A stretch of DNA of 35,473 nt from Vicinamibacteria bacterium (GTDB taxonomy: Bacteria; Acidobacteriota; Vicinamibacteria; Vicinamibacterales; UBA8438), in NCBI GenBank assembly GCA_022820825.1, contig JAJEEU010000074.1:1-35473 (forward strand). Reading direction: 5' to 3'. The first letter of the stretch is position 1. Every line of letters starts with the position of its first letter. Both the position numbers and the translations under genes were made by a program. The notes under the pieces were generated by a model. It was not told the origin of the DNA. It made no database searches and worked only from the letters and a program-made list of their open reading frames with translations. Of this stretch, positions 1 to 9,161 are shown piece after piece.

Positions 1-1
1 C

Positions 2-1078
2 CTGCTCGCGGCCGCGGCGTGTGCGCCGGCGCAGCCGGACCGCGCGCCGCCCGCGGGCGAGCCCGGATCGGCGCCGATCATCCTCGAGACCCAGGGCAGC
101 TTCGCCTTCGGCGGCACCGTGATTACCGGCGCCGACGGCAACACCTTCCGCGGCGACCACGGCTACGCGCAGTACCAGGTTCCCCCGGACGCGCGCAGGT
201 ATCCGCTGGTCATGTGGCACGGCGGCGGGCAGTTCTCGAAGACCTGGGAGACGACCCCCGACGGACGCGACGGCTTCCAGAACATCTTCGTGCGCCGCGG
301 ATTTTCGACCTACATCATCGACCAGCCGCGCCGCGGCCGGGCCGGCCGCACGACGTCCGGCACGACGATTCCCGACGGCGCGCCCGATGAGGCCAACCTG
401 TTCACGATCTTCCGGCTCGGCATCTGGACACCACCTGAACCACCGCGGTTCTTTCCGGGCGTCCAGTTTCCGCAGGACGCTGAATCCGTCAACCAGTATT
501 TCCGCCAGGTGACGCCGGACACCGGGACGCCGGGCGGCGGGGCGACCGGCGGCGACGAGGGTGCCGCCGTGGCGACCGATGCGGTCGCCGCGCTGTTCGA
601 GAGAATCGGGCCGGCAGTGCTGATCACCCATTCCGCCAGCGGCATCCTCGGCTGGCAGACGGCCTTGAAGAGCGCCAACGTGCGGGCGATCGTGTCCTAC
701 GAGCCGACGGTGTTCCTCGTGCCGGAAGGCGATCCGGCCCCGCCGTCCGGCTTTGCGCCGGCCATAGCGGTGCCGCCGGAGGAATTCGACAAGCTGACGG
801 AGATCCCGATCCAGATCGTGTTCGGCGACAACATCCAGGCCGAACCGGCGGGTATCTTCGGCGTCGATCTGTGGGTCAGGTCGGTGCCGGCCGCGGAGGC
901 GTTCGTGGACACGGTTAACGCACGCGGCGGACAGGCAGAGCTGCTGCACCTGCCGGATGCCGGCCTGACCGGCAACACGCACTTTCCCTTTTCCGACCTT
1001 AACAACGTCGAAGTAGCCGACCTGCTCTCGCAGTATCTGGCCGGGCAGGGGCTCGACGGGCGAGACTGGCGCGACTAG
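2..1078 (+). CDS. Exported alpha/beta hydrolase (5' end outside window)
   Basis: The reading frame is open from base 2, so the gene starts before the window. The first residues (LLAAAAC followed by a Pro/Ala-rich stretch) look like the end of a lipoprotein or secretion signal, so an internal GTG at 119 is not the true start. The body is an alpha/beta-hydrolase: the nucleophile elbow is in THSASG (about base 630), a beta-strand ending in IVFGD (about base 820) may give the acid, and NTHFPFSD near the C terminus supplies a candidate catalytic His. This predicts a secreted serine esterase or lipase-like enzyme of unknown substrate. It converges with the SnoaL-like gene at 1091, with only 12 bp between stops. 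Hydrolase fold: confident. Specificity: not assignable. Confidence 0.85.
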   Translation: MLAAAACAPAQPDRAPPAGEPGSAPIILETQGSFAFGGTVITGADGNTFRGDHGYAQYQVPPDARRYPLVMWHGGGQFSKTWETTPDGRDGFQNIFVRRGFSTYIIDQPRRGRAGRTTSGTTIPDGAPDEANLFTIFRLGIWTPPEPPRFFPGVQFPQDAESVNQYFRQVTPDTGTPGGGATGGDEGAAVATDAVAALFERIGPAVLITHSASGILGWQTALKSANVRAIVSYEPTVFLVPEGDPAPPSGFAPAIAVPPEEFDKLTEIPIQIVFGDNIQAEPAGIFGVDLWVRSVPAAEAFVDTVNARGGQAELLHLPDAGLTGNTHFPFSDLNNVEVADLLSQYLAGQGLDGRDWRD

Positions 1079-1090
1079 CGGGCCGGCCTG

Positions 1091-1558
1091 CTAGTCGCTG
1101 GTGGGCTGCGGGTCGGGCGTGAACACGCGCTCCTGGAAGCGCCAGCCCGCGGACGTCTTCACGACCGTGTCCTGGTAGAGCCCCGCGGCCATGATGGTGT
1201 ACGGCTGCGTGCGCGAGTCGACGAGCAGCAGATAGCAGGTGCCGTGCGCGCCTTCGGCCGTCGGCGTGATGATCAGTTGGGTGTTCCAGTGCCTGGCCTG
1301 GCCTTCGAAGCCCTGCATGAAACCTTCGGCGAACGCCTTCAACTGGTCGAACCCCCTGGATTCCCCGAAGACGCCGTCGGATGTAAACGTGTTGGCCCAG
1401 CCCTCCGCATCGCCGAGATCGAGCGTGTGCGCGTACTTCGCGTACAACTGCTGGATTTCGATGTAGTCGTCCGCGGTCAGCGAGCCGCTCTGGGCCGCGC
1501 CGGTGGACGCGACGGACAGGATGCCGACGACGATGGCGGAAATGATCGAACGCTTCAT
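1091..1558 (-). CDS. Secreted NTF2/SnoaL-like protein
   Basis: 155-aa protein with an N-terminal signal peptide (MKRSIISAIVVGILS... ending near STGAAQ) followed by one SnoaL/NTF2-like cone domain. The family signature is LTADDYIEIQQLYAKYAHTL, then RHWNTQLIITPTAEG and a C-terminal GWRFQERVF. The ATG at 1558 was chosen over a longer upstream frame because a signal peptide starts there and GAGGAAG lies just upstream. Related proteins may be small enzymes (isomerase, dehydratase) or binding proteins; no active site can be read with certainty. Three relatives lie at 25677-26177, 26239-26739 and 26879-27406. The gene is divergent from the PQQ dehydrogenase. Confidence 0.85.
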   Translation of the reverse strand: MKRSIISAIVVGILSVASTGAAQSGSLTADDYIEIQQLYAKYAHTLDLGDAEGWANTFTSDGVFGESRGFDQLKAFAEGFMQGFEGQARHWNTQLIITPTAEGAHGTCYLLLVDSRTQPYTIMAAGLYQDTVVKTSAGWRFQERVFTPDPQPTSD

Positions 1559-1605
1559 GGTTGCTTCCTCTTTCTCCGCAAGCGGGCTTGCCCGCGGCAC
1601 TGCGC

Positions 1606-1635
1606 ATCTTACAGCGGCGTCCGGCGGCGGTTCAA
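1606..1635 (-). promoter_or_regulatory. Probable sigma70-type promoter for the SnoaL-like gene
   Basis: On the minus strand, TTGAAC (1630-1635) and TAAGAT (1606-1611) are separated by 18 bp, about 50 bp upstream of the ATG at 1558. A GCGGGC/GCCCGC inverted repeat (1582-1595) falls in the predicted leader. The hexamers are reasonable but imperfect. Confidence 0.4.
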
Positions 1636-1695
1636 CGGGGTGATCGGGGCCATTGCATACCCATGCTGCGGAACACATGTAGGATTGCTGCCAGG

Positions 1696-3693
1696 ATGCG
1701 GAATTGCGCGGGGAGAAGTGACGGTCGCCGATTGGGGCGGCGTGTTTTCACGGCGGCCCTGCAGTTCGCTCTCGCCCTGTGCGTCGTCGCGCCGGTTTCC
1801 GGTCAGGGCGGAGCGCAGGATGGTGAGTGGCCCACCTACGGCGGCGACCTGGCCAGCACGCGCTACTCGCCGCTCGCGCAAATCACCGCCGAGAACTTCG
1901 AAAGCCTCGAGCTCGCGTGGCGCTTCGACCAGGACGGGCTGGGGCCCGGCCGCGCCACGCCGCTGATGGTCGGCGGGGTGCTGTACTTCACCGGGGCCGC
2001 CGGCCGGCCCGCCGTCGCCGTCGACGCGGCCAGCGGCCGTCTGCTGTGGAGCCATCGGCTGGACGAGGGGGAGCGTGCGCGGGCGGCGCCGATACCCGTG
2101 AGCCGCGGGCTGGCATGGTGGAGCGACGGCAACGACGAACGCATCTTCTACGTCACTCTGGGCTATCAGCTCGTGGCGCTGGACGCCGCGACCGGTCGAC
2201 CGATCCCCTCGTTCGGGCGCGACGGCATCGTCGACCTGAAGCGCGGCATGGACCAGGAGATCGATCTGTTGACCGGCGACGTCGGGCTGACGGCCGCGCC
2301 GATCGTGGTCGGCGACGTCATCGTCATCGGCGCCATGCACGCCCCCGGCGCCGCGCCGCGCAGCCGCACCAACGTCAAGGGCTACGTCCGCGGCTACGAC
2401 GTGCGTACCGGCGAGCGGCTGTGGATCTTCCACACGATCCCGCAGTCGGACGAGTTCGGCAACGACACCTGGTTGGGCGACTCCTGGTCGTACACGGGCC
2501 ATACGGGCGTGTGGGCGCAGATGAGCGCGGATGAGGATCTCGGCCTGGTCTACCTTCCGGTCGAGCTGCCGACCAGCGACTACTACGGCGGGCACCGGCC
2601 CGGAGACAACCTGTTCTCCGAATCGATCGTCGCGGTCGATGAGCCTACCGGCGATCGGCGCTGGCACTACCAGCTCGTGCATCACGGGCTGTGGGACTTC
2701 GATATTCCCTGCGCGCCGATCCTGGCCGACATCACGGTCGACGGCCTTCCAGTCAGGGCGCTGGCGCAACCCACGAAGCAGGGTTGGCTGTACGTGCTCG
2801 ATCGGGTCACAGGCGAGCCGGTGTGGCAGATCGAAGAGCGTCCGGTGCCGCGGGGCGACGTGCCGGGGGAGTGGTATGCGCCCACGCAGCCGTTCGTGAC
2901 GCGGCCGCCGGCGTTCGAGCGCCAGGGCGTGACGCCGGCCGACCTCATCGACTTCACGCCGGAAATCAGGCGCGCCGCAGAGGAGCTGGCCTCGCGCTAC
3001 GCATTCGGCCCGCTGTTCTCGCCGCCGATCGTCAGCCGTCCGGAGGGACCGCTGGCCGTGCTCATGCTGCCGTACGAGCAGGGCGGCGCGAACTGGCCGG
3101 GCGGATCGCTCGATCCAGAGACGAACATGCTGTACGTCTTCTCGTCCACGAACATCGGCTCGCGCGGCCTGCTGCCCGCGGATCCCGAGCTGACCGACGT
3201 GGCGTACGTCTCGGGCAACGTGGAGAGCGGTCCGGCGCCAATCGCCCGCGGCGGCGGCGGCGGCGCGCTGACGGTCGAGGGCCTGCCGCTGGTGAAGCCG
3301 CCCTGGGGCCGCATCACCGCCTTCGACCTCGACACCGGCTCGCTCGCATGGCAGATTCCGCACGGCGGGACGCCGGACGAGGTGCGCAACCACCCCCTGC
3401 TGGAGGGCGTCGAGATCGAGCGGACCGGACGCTCGGGACGCGTTGGGACGCTGGTGACGCCCACGCTCCTGATCGCCGCCGAAGCCGGCGTCTTCACGGC
3501 GCCGTCCGGCGAGACCGGCACGCTGCTGCGGGCCTACGACAAGGCGACCGGCGGGGAAGTCGGCGCCGTATTCGTGCCGGGACCGGTCAGCGGATCGCCC
3601 ATGACATTCCTGCTGAACGGGCGGCAATACATCGCGCTCGCCAGCCGCGGCGCATTGCTCGCGTACGGGTTGCCGGCGGACGGGCAGCAATGA
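1696..3693 (+). CDS. Exported PQQ-dependent dehydrogenase
   Basis: About 665-aa quinoprotein dehydrogenase of the eight-bladed PQQ propeller type, resembling membrane glucose dehydrogenase-like enzymes. Visible signatures are WPTYGGDLASTRYSPL at the mature N terminus, AVDAASGRLLW (propeller-blade docking motif), YYGGHRPGDNLFSES, and VHHGLWDFDIPCAPIL, which holds the Asp expected near PQQ. A hydrophobic signal follows GRRLGRRVF, so Tat export is possible. No CxxCH is present, so electrons must pass to a separate acceptor. The start is uncertain: ATG 1696 gives a normal-length signal peptide, ATG 1663 is the alternative, and neither has a clear ribosome-binding site. Likely oxidises an alcohol or aldose in the periplasm; substrate unknown. 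Confidence 0.9.
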   Translation: MRNCAGRSDGRRLGRRVFTAALQFALALCVVAPVSGQGGAQDGEWPTYGGDLASTRYSPLAQITAENFESLELAWRFDQDGLGPGRATPLMVGGVLYFTGAAGRPAVAVDAASGRLLWSHRLDEGERARAAPIPVSRGLAWWSDGNDERIFYVTLGYQLVALDAATGRPIPSFGRDGIVDLKRGMDQEIDLLTGDVGLTAAPIVVGDVIVIGAMHAPGAAPRSRTNVKGYVRGYDVRTGERLWIFHTIPQSDEFGNDTWLGDSWSYTGHTGVWAQMSADEDLGLVYLPVELPTSDYYGGHRPGDNLFSESIVAVDEPTGDRRWHYQLVHHGLWDFDIPCAPILADITVDGLPVRALAQPTKQGWLYVLDRVTGEPVWQIEERPVPRGDVPGEWYAPTQPFVTRPPAFERQGVTPADLIDFTPEIRRAAEELASRYAFGPLFSPPIVSRPEGPLAVLMLPYEQGGANWPGGSLDPETNMLYVFSSTNIGSRGLLPADPELTDVAYVSGNVESGPAPIARGGGGGALTVEGLPLVKPPWGRITAFDLDTGSLAWQIPHGGTPDEVRNHPLLEGVEIERTGRSGRVGTLVTPTLLIAAEAGVFTAPSGETGTLLRAYDKATGGEVGAVFVPGPVSGSPMTFLLNGRQYIALASRGALLAYGLPADGQQ

Positions 3694-3719
3694 ATCGCGC
3701 GCCCGCCTGCGAAGGCTGC

Positions 3720-3725
3720 TAATAT
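3720..3725 (+). promoter_or_regulatory. Possible -10 element before the DUF1592 cassette
   Basis: TAATAT lies 31 bp upstream of the ATG at 3757, in the short gap after the PQQ dehydrogenase. No convincing -35 is visible, so read-through from the upstream gene is equally possible. Confidence 0.3.
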
Positions 3726-3756
3726 ACGCTTGCTGCTCCAAGCGCCTGGAATCCGC

Positions 3757-6114
3757 ATGAGAACGCGTTGGCTCCTCCGCGGCGCGGCTGCGACGGTGGG
3801 TCTGTGCCTGGCCGGCCCTGCCACCGCGGCGCCGGCGCCGGCGTCCGCCCGCGCGCTGCTGGACGAGTACTGCGTCCGCTGCCACAACGAGCGGCTGCAG
3901 ACCGGCGGACTGGCGCTGGATGCGGTCGACGCGGAGCACGTCGGCCGCGACACCGGCGTTTGGGAGCGTGCGGTCCGCAAGCTGCGCGCGCGCGCCATGC
4001 CGCCCGCCGGTGCGCCCCGTCCGGACGAAAACGCCTACGAGGGCCTCGTCGAGTACCTGGAGGCCGAGCTCGACCGCCACGCCGCGACGCACCCCGATCC
4101 GGGCCGGACCGATACCTTTCGCCGCCTCAACCGCACGGAGTATCAGAACGCGATCCGCGACCTGCTGGCGCTGGACGTCGACGTGACGGCGCTGCTGCCG
4201 CGCGACGACGCGAGCTACGGCTTCGACAACGTCGGCGCGGTAAACCTGTCGCCGTCGCTGCTGGAGCGTTACCTCTCGGCGGCGCGCAAGGTGAGCCGGC
4301 TGGCGGTCGGCAGCCCGCTGCCCGCGCCGGGCAGCCGCGTGGTCGTGCTGCCGGCCGACCTGACCCAGGAGGACCACTTCGAAGGCCTGCCGTTCGGCAC
4401 GCGCGGCGGAGTGGCGGTGGACCACAACTTTCCGCTCGACGGCGAGTACGAGATCCAGGTGCGGCTGTCGCGCAACCGCAACGAGAACGTCGAGGGGTTG
4501 ACGGAGCCGCACGAGCTGGAGCTCACGCTCGACGGCGAGCGGCTGCGCGTATTCGAGATAGTTCCCAACCGCAACGAGCTGCACGGCTACTACGCCGACG
4601 AGGACGTGGACAAGGGGTTGCTGGTGCGGCTGTCCGTGGATGCCGGGCCGCACGTCGTGGGCGCGGCGTTCCTCAAGAAGAGCTCCGCGCTGATCGAGAC
4701 CGAGCGGCAGCCGTACGACGCGCACTTCAACATGGACAGGCACCCGCGCACGCAGCCGGCCGTGCGCTCGGTGGCGATCGCGGGTCCGTTCGAGGCGACG
4801 GGCGCGGGTGACACGCCAAGCCGCCGGCGCGTCTTCGTCTGCAGCCCGGGTGTTCCTGCCGAGGAAGCGGCGTGCGCCGGAACGATCATCGAGAACCTGG
4901 CCCGCCGCGCCTACCGGCGGCCGGTGAGCAGCGCGGACCTCGCCGCGCCGCTGGCGTTCTACGAGCGGGGCAGGGCGCAAGGCGGTTTCGAGGACGGCAT
5001 CGAGCTGGCGCTGCGCGCGCTGCTGACGAGCACGGAGTTCCTGTTCCGCATCGAGCACGACCCGGACGGGCTCGCGCCGGGCGCCGCGTACCGCCTGAGC
5101 GACGTGGAGCTCGCCTCGCGCCTTTCGTTCTTCCTGTGGAGCAGCCTGCCGGACGACGAGCTGCTCGACCTCGCCGCGCGCGCGGAGTTGGGCAAGCCCG
5201 ACGTGCTGGAGGCGCAGGTCGCCCGGATGCTCGCCGATCCCCGCGCGGAATCGCTGGCGACCAACTTCGCGGGCCAGTGGCTGCACCTGCGGAACCTCGC
5301 CGCGTCGCGCCCGAACCTGCGGCGGTATCCCGACTTCGACGACAACCTGCGCAGCGCGTTTCGCCGGGAGACCGAGCTGCTGTTCGCGAGCGTCGTCGAT
5401 GAGGACCGCGATGTCCTCGATCTGCTGCGGGCCGACTACACGTTCCTTAACGAGCGGCTGGCCCGCCACTACGACATCCCGAACGTCTACGGCGACCACT
5501 TCCGGAAGGTGGCGCTCGCGCCCGGCAGTCCGCGCGCCGGACTGCTCGGCCACGGCAGCGTCCTGACGGTCACGTCGTACGCGACCCGCACGTCGCCGGT
5601 GCTGCGCGGCAAGTGGATACTCGAGAACCTGCTGGGCATGCCGCCCCCGCCGCCGCCGGCCAACGTGCCGCCCCTGGACGAGGATCGGGACGGCGGCGCG
5701 GGACTGCCGATGCGGGAGCGCATGGCGCAGCACCGGGCGAACCCGGCCTGTGCGGCCTGCCATCAGCTCATGGACCCGGCCGGGCTCGCCATGGAGAACT
5801 TCGACGCCATCGGCCGCTGGCGGGAGCGCGACGCCGCGCGCCGGCCGATCGACGTCTCGGGCAGCCTGCCCGGCGGGCATGAGTTCGAAGGCGTCGCCGG
5901 ACTCCGCCAGGCGTTGCTGGCGCGCCCGGAGCTGTTCGTGCGGACCCTGACGGAGAAGCTGCTGACGTTCGCCCTCGGCCGCGGCGTGGACCACGCCGAC
6001 GCACCGGCCGTGCGGCAGATCCTGCGGGAAGCCGAGCTCAACGACAATCGCTTTTCGTCACTCGTGCTGGCGGTCGTCGAGAGCGCGCCGTTCCAGATGC
6101 GGAGGTCGCAATGA
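3757..6114 (+). CDS. Exported di-heme DUF1587/1595/1592/1588/1585 protein
   Basis: 785-aa exported protein with the planctomycete/acidobacterial multi-DUF architecture. After a signal peptide, a c-type heme site CVRCH lies at residues 39-43. DUF1587 follows (FRRLNRTEYQNAIRDLL), then DUF1595 (RAYRRPVS), DUF1592 (LSDVELASRLSFFLWSSLPDD), DUF1588 (ATRTSPVLRGKWILENLLG, then a Pro-rich loop), a second heme motif CAACH near residue 665 and DUF1585 (TEKLLTFALGRG). The family has no established biochemical activity; the two hemes imply redox or electron transfer outside the cytoplasm. ATG 3757 was chosen because it starts the signal peptide; a TTG at 3730 is less likely. The stop overlaps the next start as ATGA, so the pair is translationally coupled. 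Confidence 0.93.
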   Translation: MRTRWLLRGAAATVGLCLAGPATAAPAPASARALLDEYCVRCHNERLQTGGLALDAVDAEHVGRDTGVWERAVRKLRARAMPPAGAPRPDENAYEGLVEYLEAELDRHAATHPDPGRTDTFRRLNRTEYQNAIRDLLALDVDVTALLPRDDASYGFDNVGAVNLSPSLLERYLSAARKVSRLAVGSPLPAPGSRVVVLPADLTQEDHFEGLPFGTRGGVAVDHNFPLDGEYEIQVRLSRNRNENVEGLTEPHELELTLDGERLRVFEIVPNRNELHGYYADEDVDKGLLVRLSVDAGPHVVGAAFLKKSSALIETERQPYDAHFNMDRHPRTQPAVRSVAIAGPFEATGAGDTPSRRRVFVCSPGVPAEEAACAGTIIENLARRAYRRPVSSADLAAPLAFYERGRAQGGFEDGIELALRALLTSTEFLFRIEHDPDGLAPGAAYRLSDVELASRLSFFLWSSLPDDELLDLAARAELGKPDVLEAQVARMLADPRAESLATNFAGQWLHLRNLAASRPNLRRYPDFDDNLRSAFRRETELLFASVVDEDRDVLDLLRADYTFLNERLARHYDIPNVYGDHFRKVALAPGSPRAGLLGHGSVLTVTSYATRTSPVLRGKWILENLLGMPPPPPPANVPPLDEDRDGGAGLPMRERMAQHRANPACAACHQLMDPAGLAMENFDAIGRWRERDAARRPIDVSGSLPGGHEFEGVAGLRQALLARPELFVRTLTEKLLTFALGRGVDHADAPAVRQILREAELNDNRFSSLVLAVVESAPFQMRRSQ

Positions 6115-7457
6115 TCGTGAAGAAACTGGCGCTGCCGCGCAGGACGTTCCTGCGCGGCCTGGGAGCGACGGTGACGCTGCCGCTGCTCGACGCCATGGTG
6201 CCCGCGCTCACGGCCCAGGCGCAGACGGCCGCGGCGCCGGTCCGGCGACTCGGCTACGTCTTCATTCCGATGGGGATGAATCCGGAACCGTGGACCCCGC
6301 AGGTGGACGGCCGCATCACGGAGCTGTCGCCGTCGCTCGCCGCGCTCACGCCGCACCTCGACGACCTGACCGTGGTTACCAACCTGGAGCTGCGCAACGC
6401 GTACACGACCGGCAACCACGCGTCGTCGAACGCGGCGTTCCTGAGCTGCGTGCGCGGCAAGCGCACGGAGGGCAGCGACTACGAGCTGGGCACGACCGTG
6501 GACCAGATCGCCGCGCGGGCGGTCGGCGGCGAGACGGCGATCCCGTCGCTGGAGCTCGGCACGGACCTGATCGCGCAGGTCGGCAACTGCGACAACGGCT
6601 ATGCCTGCGTCTACATGAACTGCCTGTCGTGGTCGTCGCCCACGACGCCGCTGCCGCCCGAGGCCGACCCGCGGGCGGTTTTCGAACGACTGTTCGGCGA
6701 CGGCGGCACGCCGCAGCAGCGCCGCGCCGCGCTGGAGTCCGACGCGAGCATCCTCGACTGGGTGCTCGACGACATGGCGCGCCTGCAGTCGAGGCTCGGC
6801 GCCGGGGACCGCTCGAAGGTGAGCGAGTACCTCGACACCGTGCGCGAGGTCGAGCGGCGGATCCAGCGCGCCGAGCAGCACGCCGAGGCGTCAGCGCTGC
6901 CGGCGCTGGAGCGGCCGACGAGCGTGCCGGAGTCGTGGGAGGACCACGTCAAGCTGATGTTCGATCTGCAGGTGCTGGCGCTGCAGGCCGACATGACCCG
7001 CATCATCACGTTCCAGCTCGCGCGCGAGGGGAGCACCCGCACCTATCCGCAGATCGGTGTGCCCGAGCCGCACCACCCGGTGTCGCACCACGTGAACGAT
7101 CCGGAGAAGCTGGCCAAGCTGGCCAAGATCAACGCCTACCACGTCTCGCTGTTCGGCTACCTGCTGGAGCGCCTGGGCGCCACCGCGGACGGCGACGGCT
7201 CGCTGCTCGACCACACGACGTACCTGCTGGGCAGCGGAATGGGCAATCCGGACGTGCACGACCACAGCAACCTGCCGATTGTCGTCGCGCGCGGCGGCGC
7301 GGGCGGAGTCAAGGGCGGCTGGCACATCAACTACGCCGATCCGACGCCGCTGGCCAACCTGCACCTGGCGCTGCTCGATCACATGGGCGTGCACCTGGAC
7401 AGCTTCGTCGACAGCACCGGGCGCGCGGGCGAGGTGTTCGAGCCGCTGACGCTCTGA
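6111..7457 (+). CDS. Tat-exported DUF1552 protein
   Basis: 448-aa protein that starts in the ATGA overlap with the DUF1592 gene. The N terminus has a clear twin-arginine signal (LPRRTFLRGLGATVTLPLLD). The remainder is DUF1552, with GYVFIPMGMNPEPW early, an internal SEYLDTVREVERRIQ and a C-terminal YLLGSGMGNPDVHDHSNLPIVVARGG. The family may be distantly related to the alkaline-phosphatase/sulfatase-like DUF1501 group; this is background knowledge, not something I can demonstrate here. Tat export suggests folding or cofactor loading in the cytoplasm. DUF1592 and DUF1552 genes are recurrent partners, and the overlap argues that both products act in one complex or pathway. Confidence 0.93.
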   Translation: MIVKKLALPRRTFLRGLGATVTLPLLDAMVPALTAQAQTAAAPVRRLGYVFIPMGMNPEPWTPQVDGRITELSPSLAALTPHLDDLTVVTNLELRNAYTTGNHASSNAAFLSCVRGKRTEGSDYELGTTVDQIAARAVGGETAIPSLELGTDLIAQVGNCDNGYACVYMNCLSWSSPTTPLPPEADPRAVFERLFGDGGTPQQRRAALESDASILDWVLDDMARLQSRLGAGDRSKVSEYLDTVREVERRIQRAEQHAEASALPALERPTSVPESWEDHVKLMFDLQVLALQADMTRIITFQLAREGSTRTYPQIGVPEPHHPVSHHVNDPEKLAKLAKINAYHVSLFGYLLERLGATADGDGSLLDHTTYLLGSGMGNPDVHDHSNLPIVVARGGAGGVKGGWHINYADPTPLANLHLALLDHMGVHLDSFVDSTGRAGEVFEPLTL

Positions 7458-7473
7458 GCGGCCACTGTCATCC

Positions 7474-8952
7474 ATGACACGGATACAACTGCTCGGTGTT
7501 GCCGCCGCGTTCCTGCTGCTGGTGGGCCACGCGCCCGCGCTCGCGGCAGACGCGCGGCTGGTCGACGCCGTACAGCGGGCCGACGTTGCCGCCGTGCGCA
7601 CGCTTCTGGCGGAGCGCGTCGACCCGGATGCGCCGCAGGCGGACGGCAGCACCGCCCTCCACTGGGCGGTGCATCGCGACGACGTCGACATTGCCGCGCT
7701 GCTCATAGCGGCGGGCGCGAACGTCGAGGCCGCCAACCGCTACGGCGTGCGGCCGCTCTCGCTGGCCTGCACCAACGGCAGCCCGGCCATGGCGGTGTTG
7801 CTGCTCGACGCCGGCGCCGATCCGAACGCGGCGCTCGCCGAGGGCGAGACGGCCCTGATGACAGCCGCGCGCACCGGCGTGGTGGACGTGGTCGACCTGT
7901 TGCTGGCGCGCGGCGCCGACGTCAACGCGGCCGAGACCTGGCGCGGTCAGACCGCGCTGATGTGGGCGGCGGCCGAGGGACACACGGCGGCGGTCGAGGC
8001 CATGCTGGCCGCGGGCGCGGACGTGGGCGCCGCCTCCGCCCGGGGATTCACCGCGCTGCTGTTCGCCGCGCGCGAGGGCAGGCTCGAGGTCGCGGAGCTG
8101 CTGCTCGACGCCGGCGCGCGCATCGATGACACGCTGTCTGTCAATTCCCAGCGCACTGCCGGCGGCGTGGAGAGAATGCGGGCATCCGAAGACGGCCTCA
8201 ACGCCTTCCTGCTGGCCGTCGGGAGCGCGCACTACGAGCTGGCGGCGGTGCTGCTTGAGCGCGGCGCCGACCCGAACGCGGCGCCGCGCGGGTGGACCGC
8301 GCTGCACCAGATCTCGTGGGTGCGGAAAGCGGGCGATTCCGGCAGCAACAATCCCGCGCCGGTCGGCTCCGGCGACATGGGCAGTCTCGAGTTCGTCCGG
8401 CTGCTCGCGGCCAGGGGGGCCGACCTGAACGCGCGGGTCACCCTGCGCCCCCCGGCCGGCATCACGCGCCTGAACATGATCGGCGGGACGCCGTTCCTGC
8501 TCGCGGCCCGCACGGCCGATGCCGATCTGATGCGGCTGCTGGCCGAGCTCGGCGCCGACCCGTTGCTGTCGAACGAGGACAACACGACGCCGCTGATGGT
8601 GGCGGCCGGCGTCGGCACGTCGTCGCCCGGTGAGGATCCAGGCAGCGAGCCCGAGGTGCTGGAAGCCGTGCAGGTAGCCCTGGACCTCGGAGCCGACCTG
8701 GACGCGGTGGACGACAACGGCGAGACCGCCATGCACGGCGCGGCCTACAAGCACGTCCCGGCGGTGGTGGCCTTCCTGGCCGAACAGGGCGCCCGGACAG
8801 ACGTCTGGAATCAGGAGAATGCGCGCGGCTGGACGCCGCTGAAGATCGTCGAGGGCGTGCAGCGCGGCATGAACATCATCAGCTCGCCGGAGACGGAAGT
8901 GGCCGTGCGCGCCGTCATGGCGCGCGCCGGCGTCACGCCGCCCGCCCCCTGA
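7474..8952 (+). CDS. Exported ankyrin-repeat protein
   Basis: 492-aa protein with a signal peptide (MTRIQLLGVAAAFLLLVGHAPALAA) and about ten ankyrin repeats filling nearly the whole mature chain. Repeats are recognised by GSTALHWAV, GVRPLSLAC, GETALMTAA, GQTALMWAA, GFTALLFAA, GWTALHQIS and GETAMHGAA, with LL.AGAD/RGAD turns. Repeats around residues 210-340 are irregular, with long insertions. Ankyrin arrays bind proteins; the export signal places this one in the periplasm or outside. It follows the DUF1552 gene by 16 bp in the same orientation, so it is probably a binding or scaffold partner of the two-heme/DUF1552 pair. No catalytic domain is attached. Confidence 0.93.
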   Translation: MTRIQLLGVAAAFLLLVGHAPALAADARLVDAVQRADVAAVRTLLAERVDPDAPQADGSTALHWAVHRDDVDIAALLIAAGANVEAANRYGVRPLSLACTNGSPAMAVLLLDAGADPNAALAEGETALMTAARTGVVDVVDLLLARGADVNAAETWRGQTALMWAAAEGHTAAVEAMLAAGADVGAASARGFTALLFAAREGRLEVAELLLDAGARIDDTLSVNSQRTAGGVERMRASEDGLNAFLLAVGSAHYELAAVLLERGADPNAAPRGWTALHQISWVRKAGDSGSNNPAPVGSGDMGSLEFVRLLAARGADLNARVTLRPPAGITRLNMIGGTPFLLAARTADADLMRLLAELGADPLLSNEDNTTPLMVAAGVGTSSPGEDPGSEPEVLEAVQVALDLGADLDAVDDNGETAMHGAAYKHVPAVVAFLAEQGARTDVWNQENARGWTPLKIVEGVQRGMNIISSPETEVAVRAVMARAGVTPPAP

Positions 8953-8968
8953 CCGGCCTCCCGGCCGG
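8953..8968. terminator. Possible hairpin terminator between convergent ends
   Basis: CCGGCC-TCCC-GGCCGG forms a 6-bp GC stem right after the ankyrin stop codon and before the inward-facing remnant. There is no T-run on either side, so intrinsic termination is uncertain. Confidence 0.3.
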
Positions 8969-8977
8969 CGCCGCGGG

Positions 8978-9157
8978 TCAGTTCTGCTGGTTGGTGGCCA
9001 GGCTCGCGAGCTTCGCCTCGCGCTCGGCGACGACCTCCGCGTACTGCTCCTCGTCGAGGAAGGTCACCTTCGGCAGCAGCAGGAACATGTCGTCGATGGA
9101 GCGGTTGCCCCAGCCCTTCCAGTTGCGCGGGTCCACGACGTTGCGGTTCGCGACGAT
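8978..9157 (-). pseudogene. 3' remnant of a copper-monooxygenase-like gene
   Basis: The last 59 codons of this minus-strand frame encode NVVDPRNWKGWGNRSIDDM and a further tail ending NQQN and TGA. This matches the C terminus of the intact monooxygenase-like protein at 33411-34838 (RVVDPRNWKGFGSRSIDDM, followed by a LPRVLYLTDEEFAAEV-like tail). Homology stops near 9157, where the frame runs into sequence antisense to the PIG-L gene, which has its own start at 9173. The heme domain and the His-rich copper-binding core are absent, so this is a decayed 3' fragment rather than a functional gene. It retains the SIDDM motif expected to hold the Met copper ligand. Confidence 0.75.
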
Positions 9158-9161
9158 CGCA

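Noticed and set aside
1609..5994. Minus-strand open frame of 1461 codons
   Set aside because: Antisense to the PQQ dehydrogenase and DUF1592 genes. Arg/Ala/Gly/His-rich translation without domain motifs, as expected in very GC-rich DNA; the plus-strand genes have clear families.
7560..8870. Repeated short motifs that could suggest a DNA repeat array or CRISPR
   Set aside because: They are degenerate ankyrin-repeat codons, not conserved DNA repeats with spacers. No CRISPR array was seen anywhere in the window.
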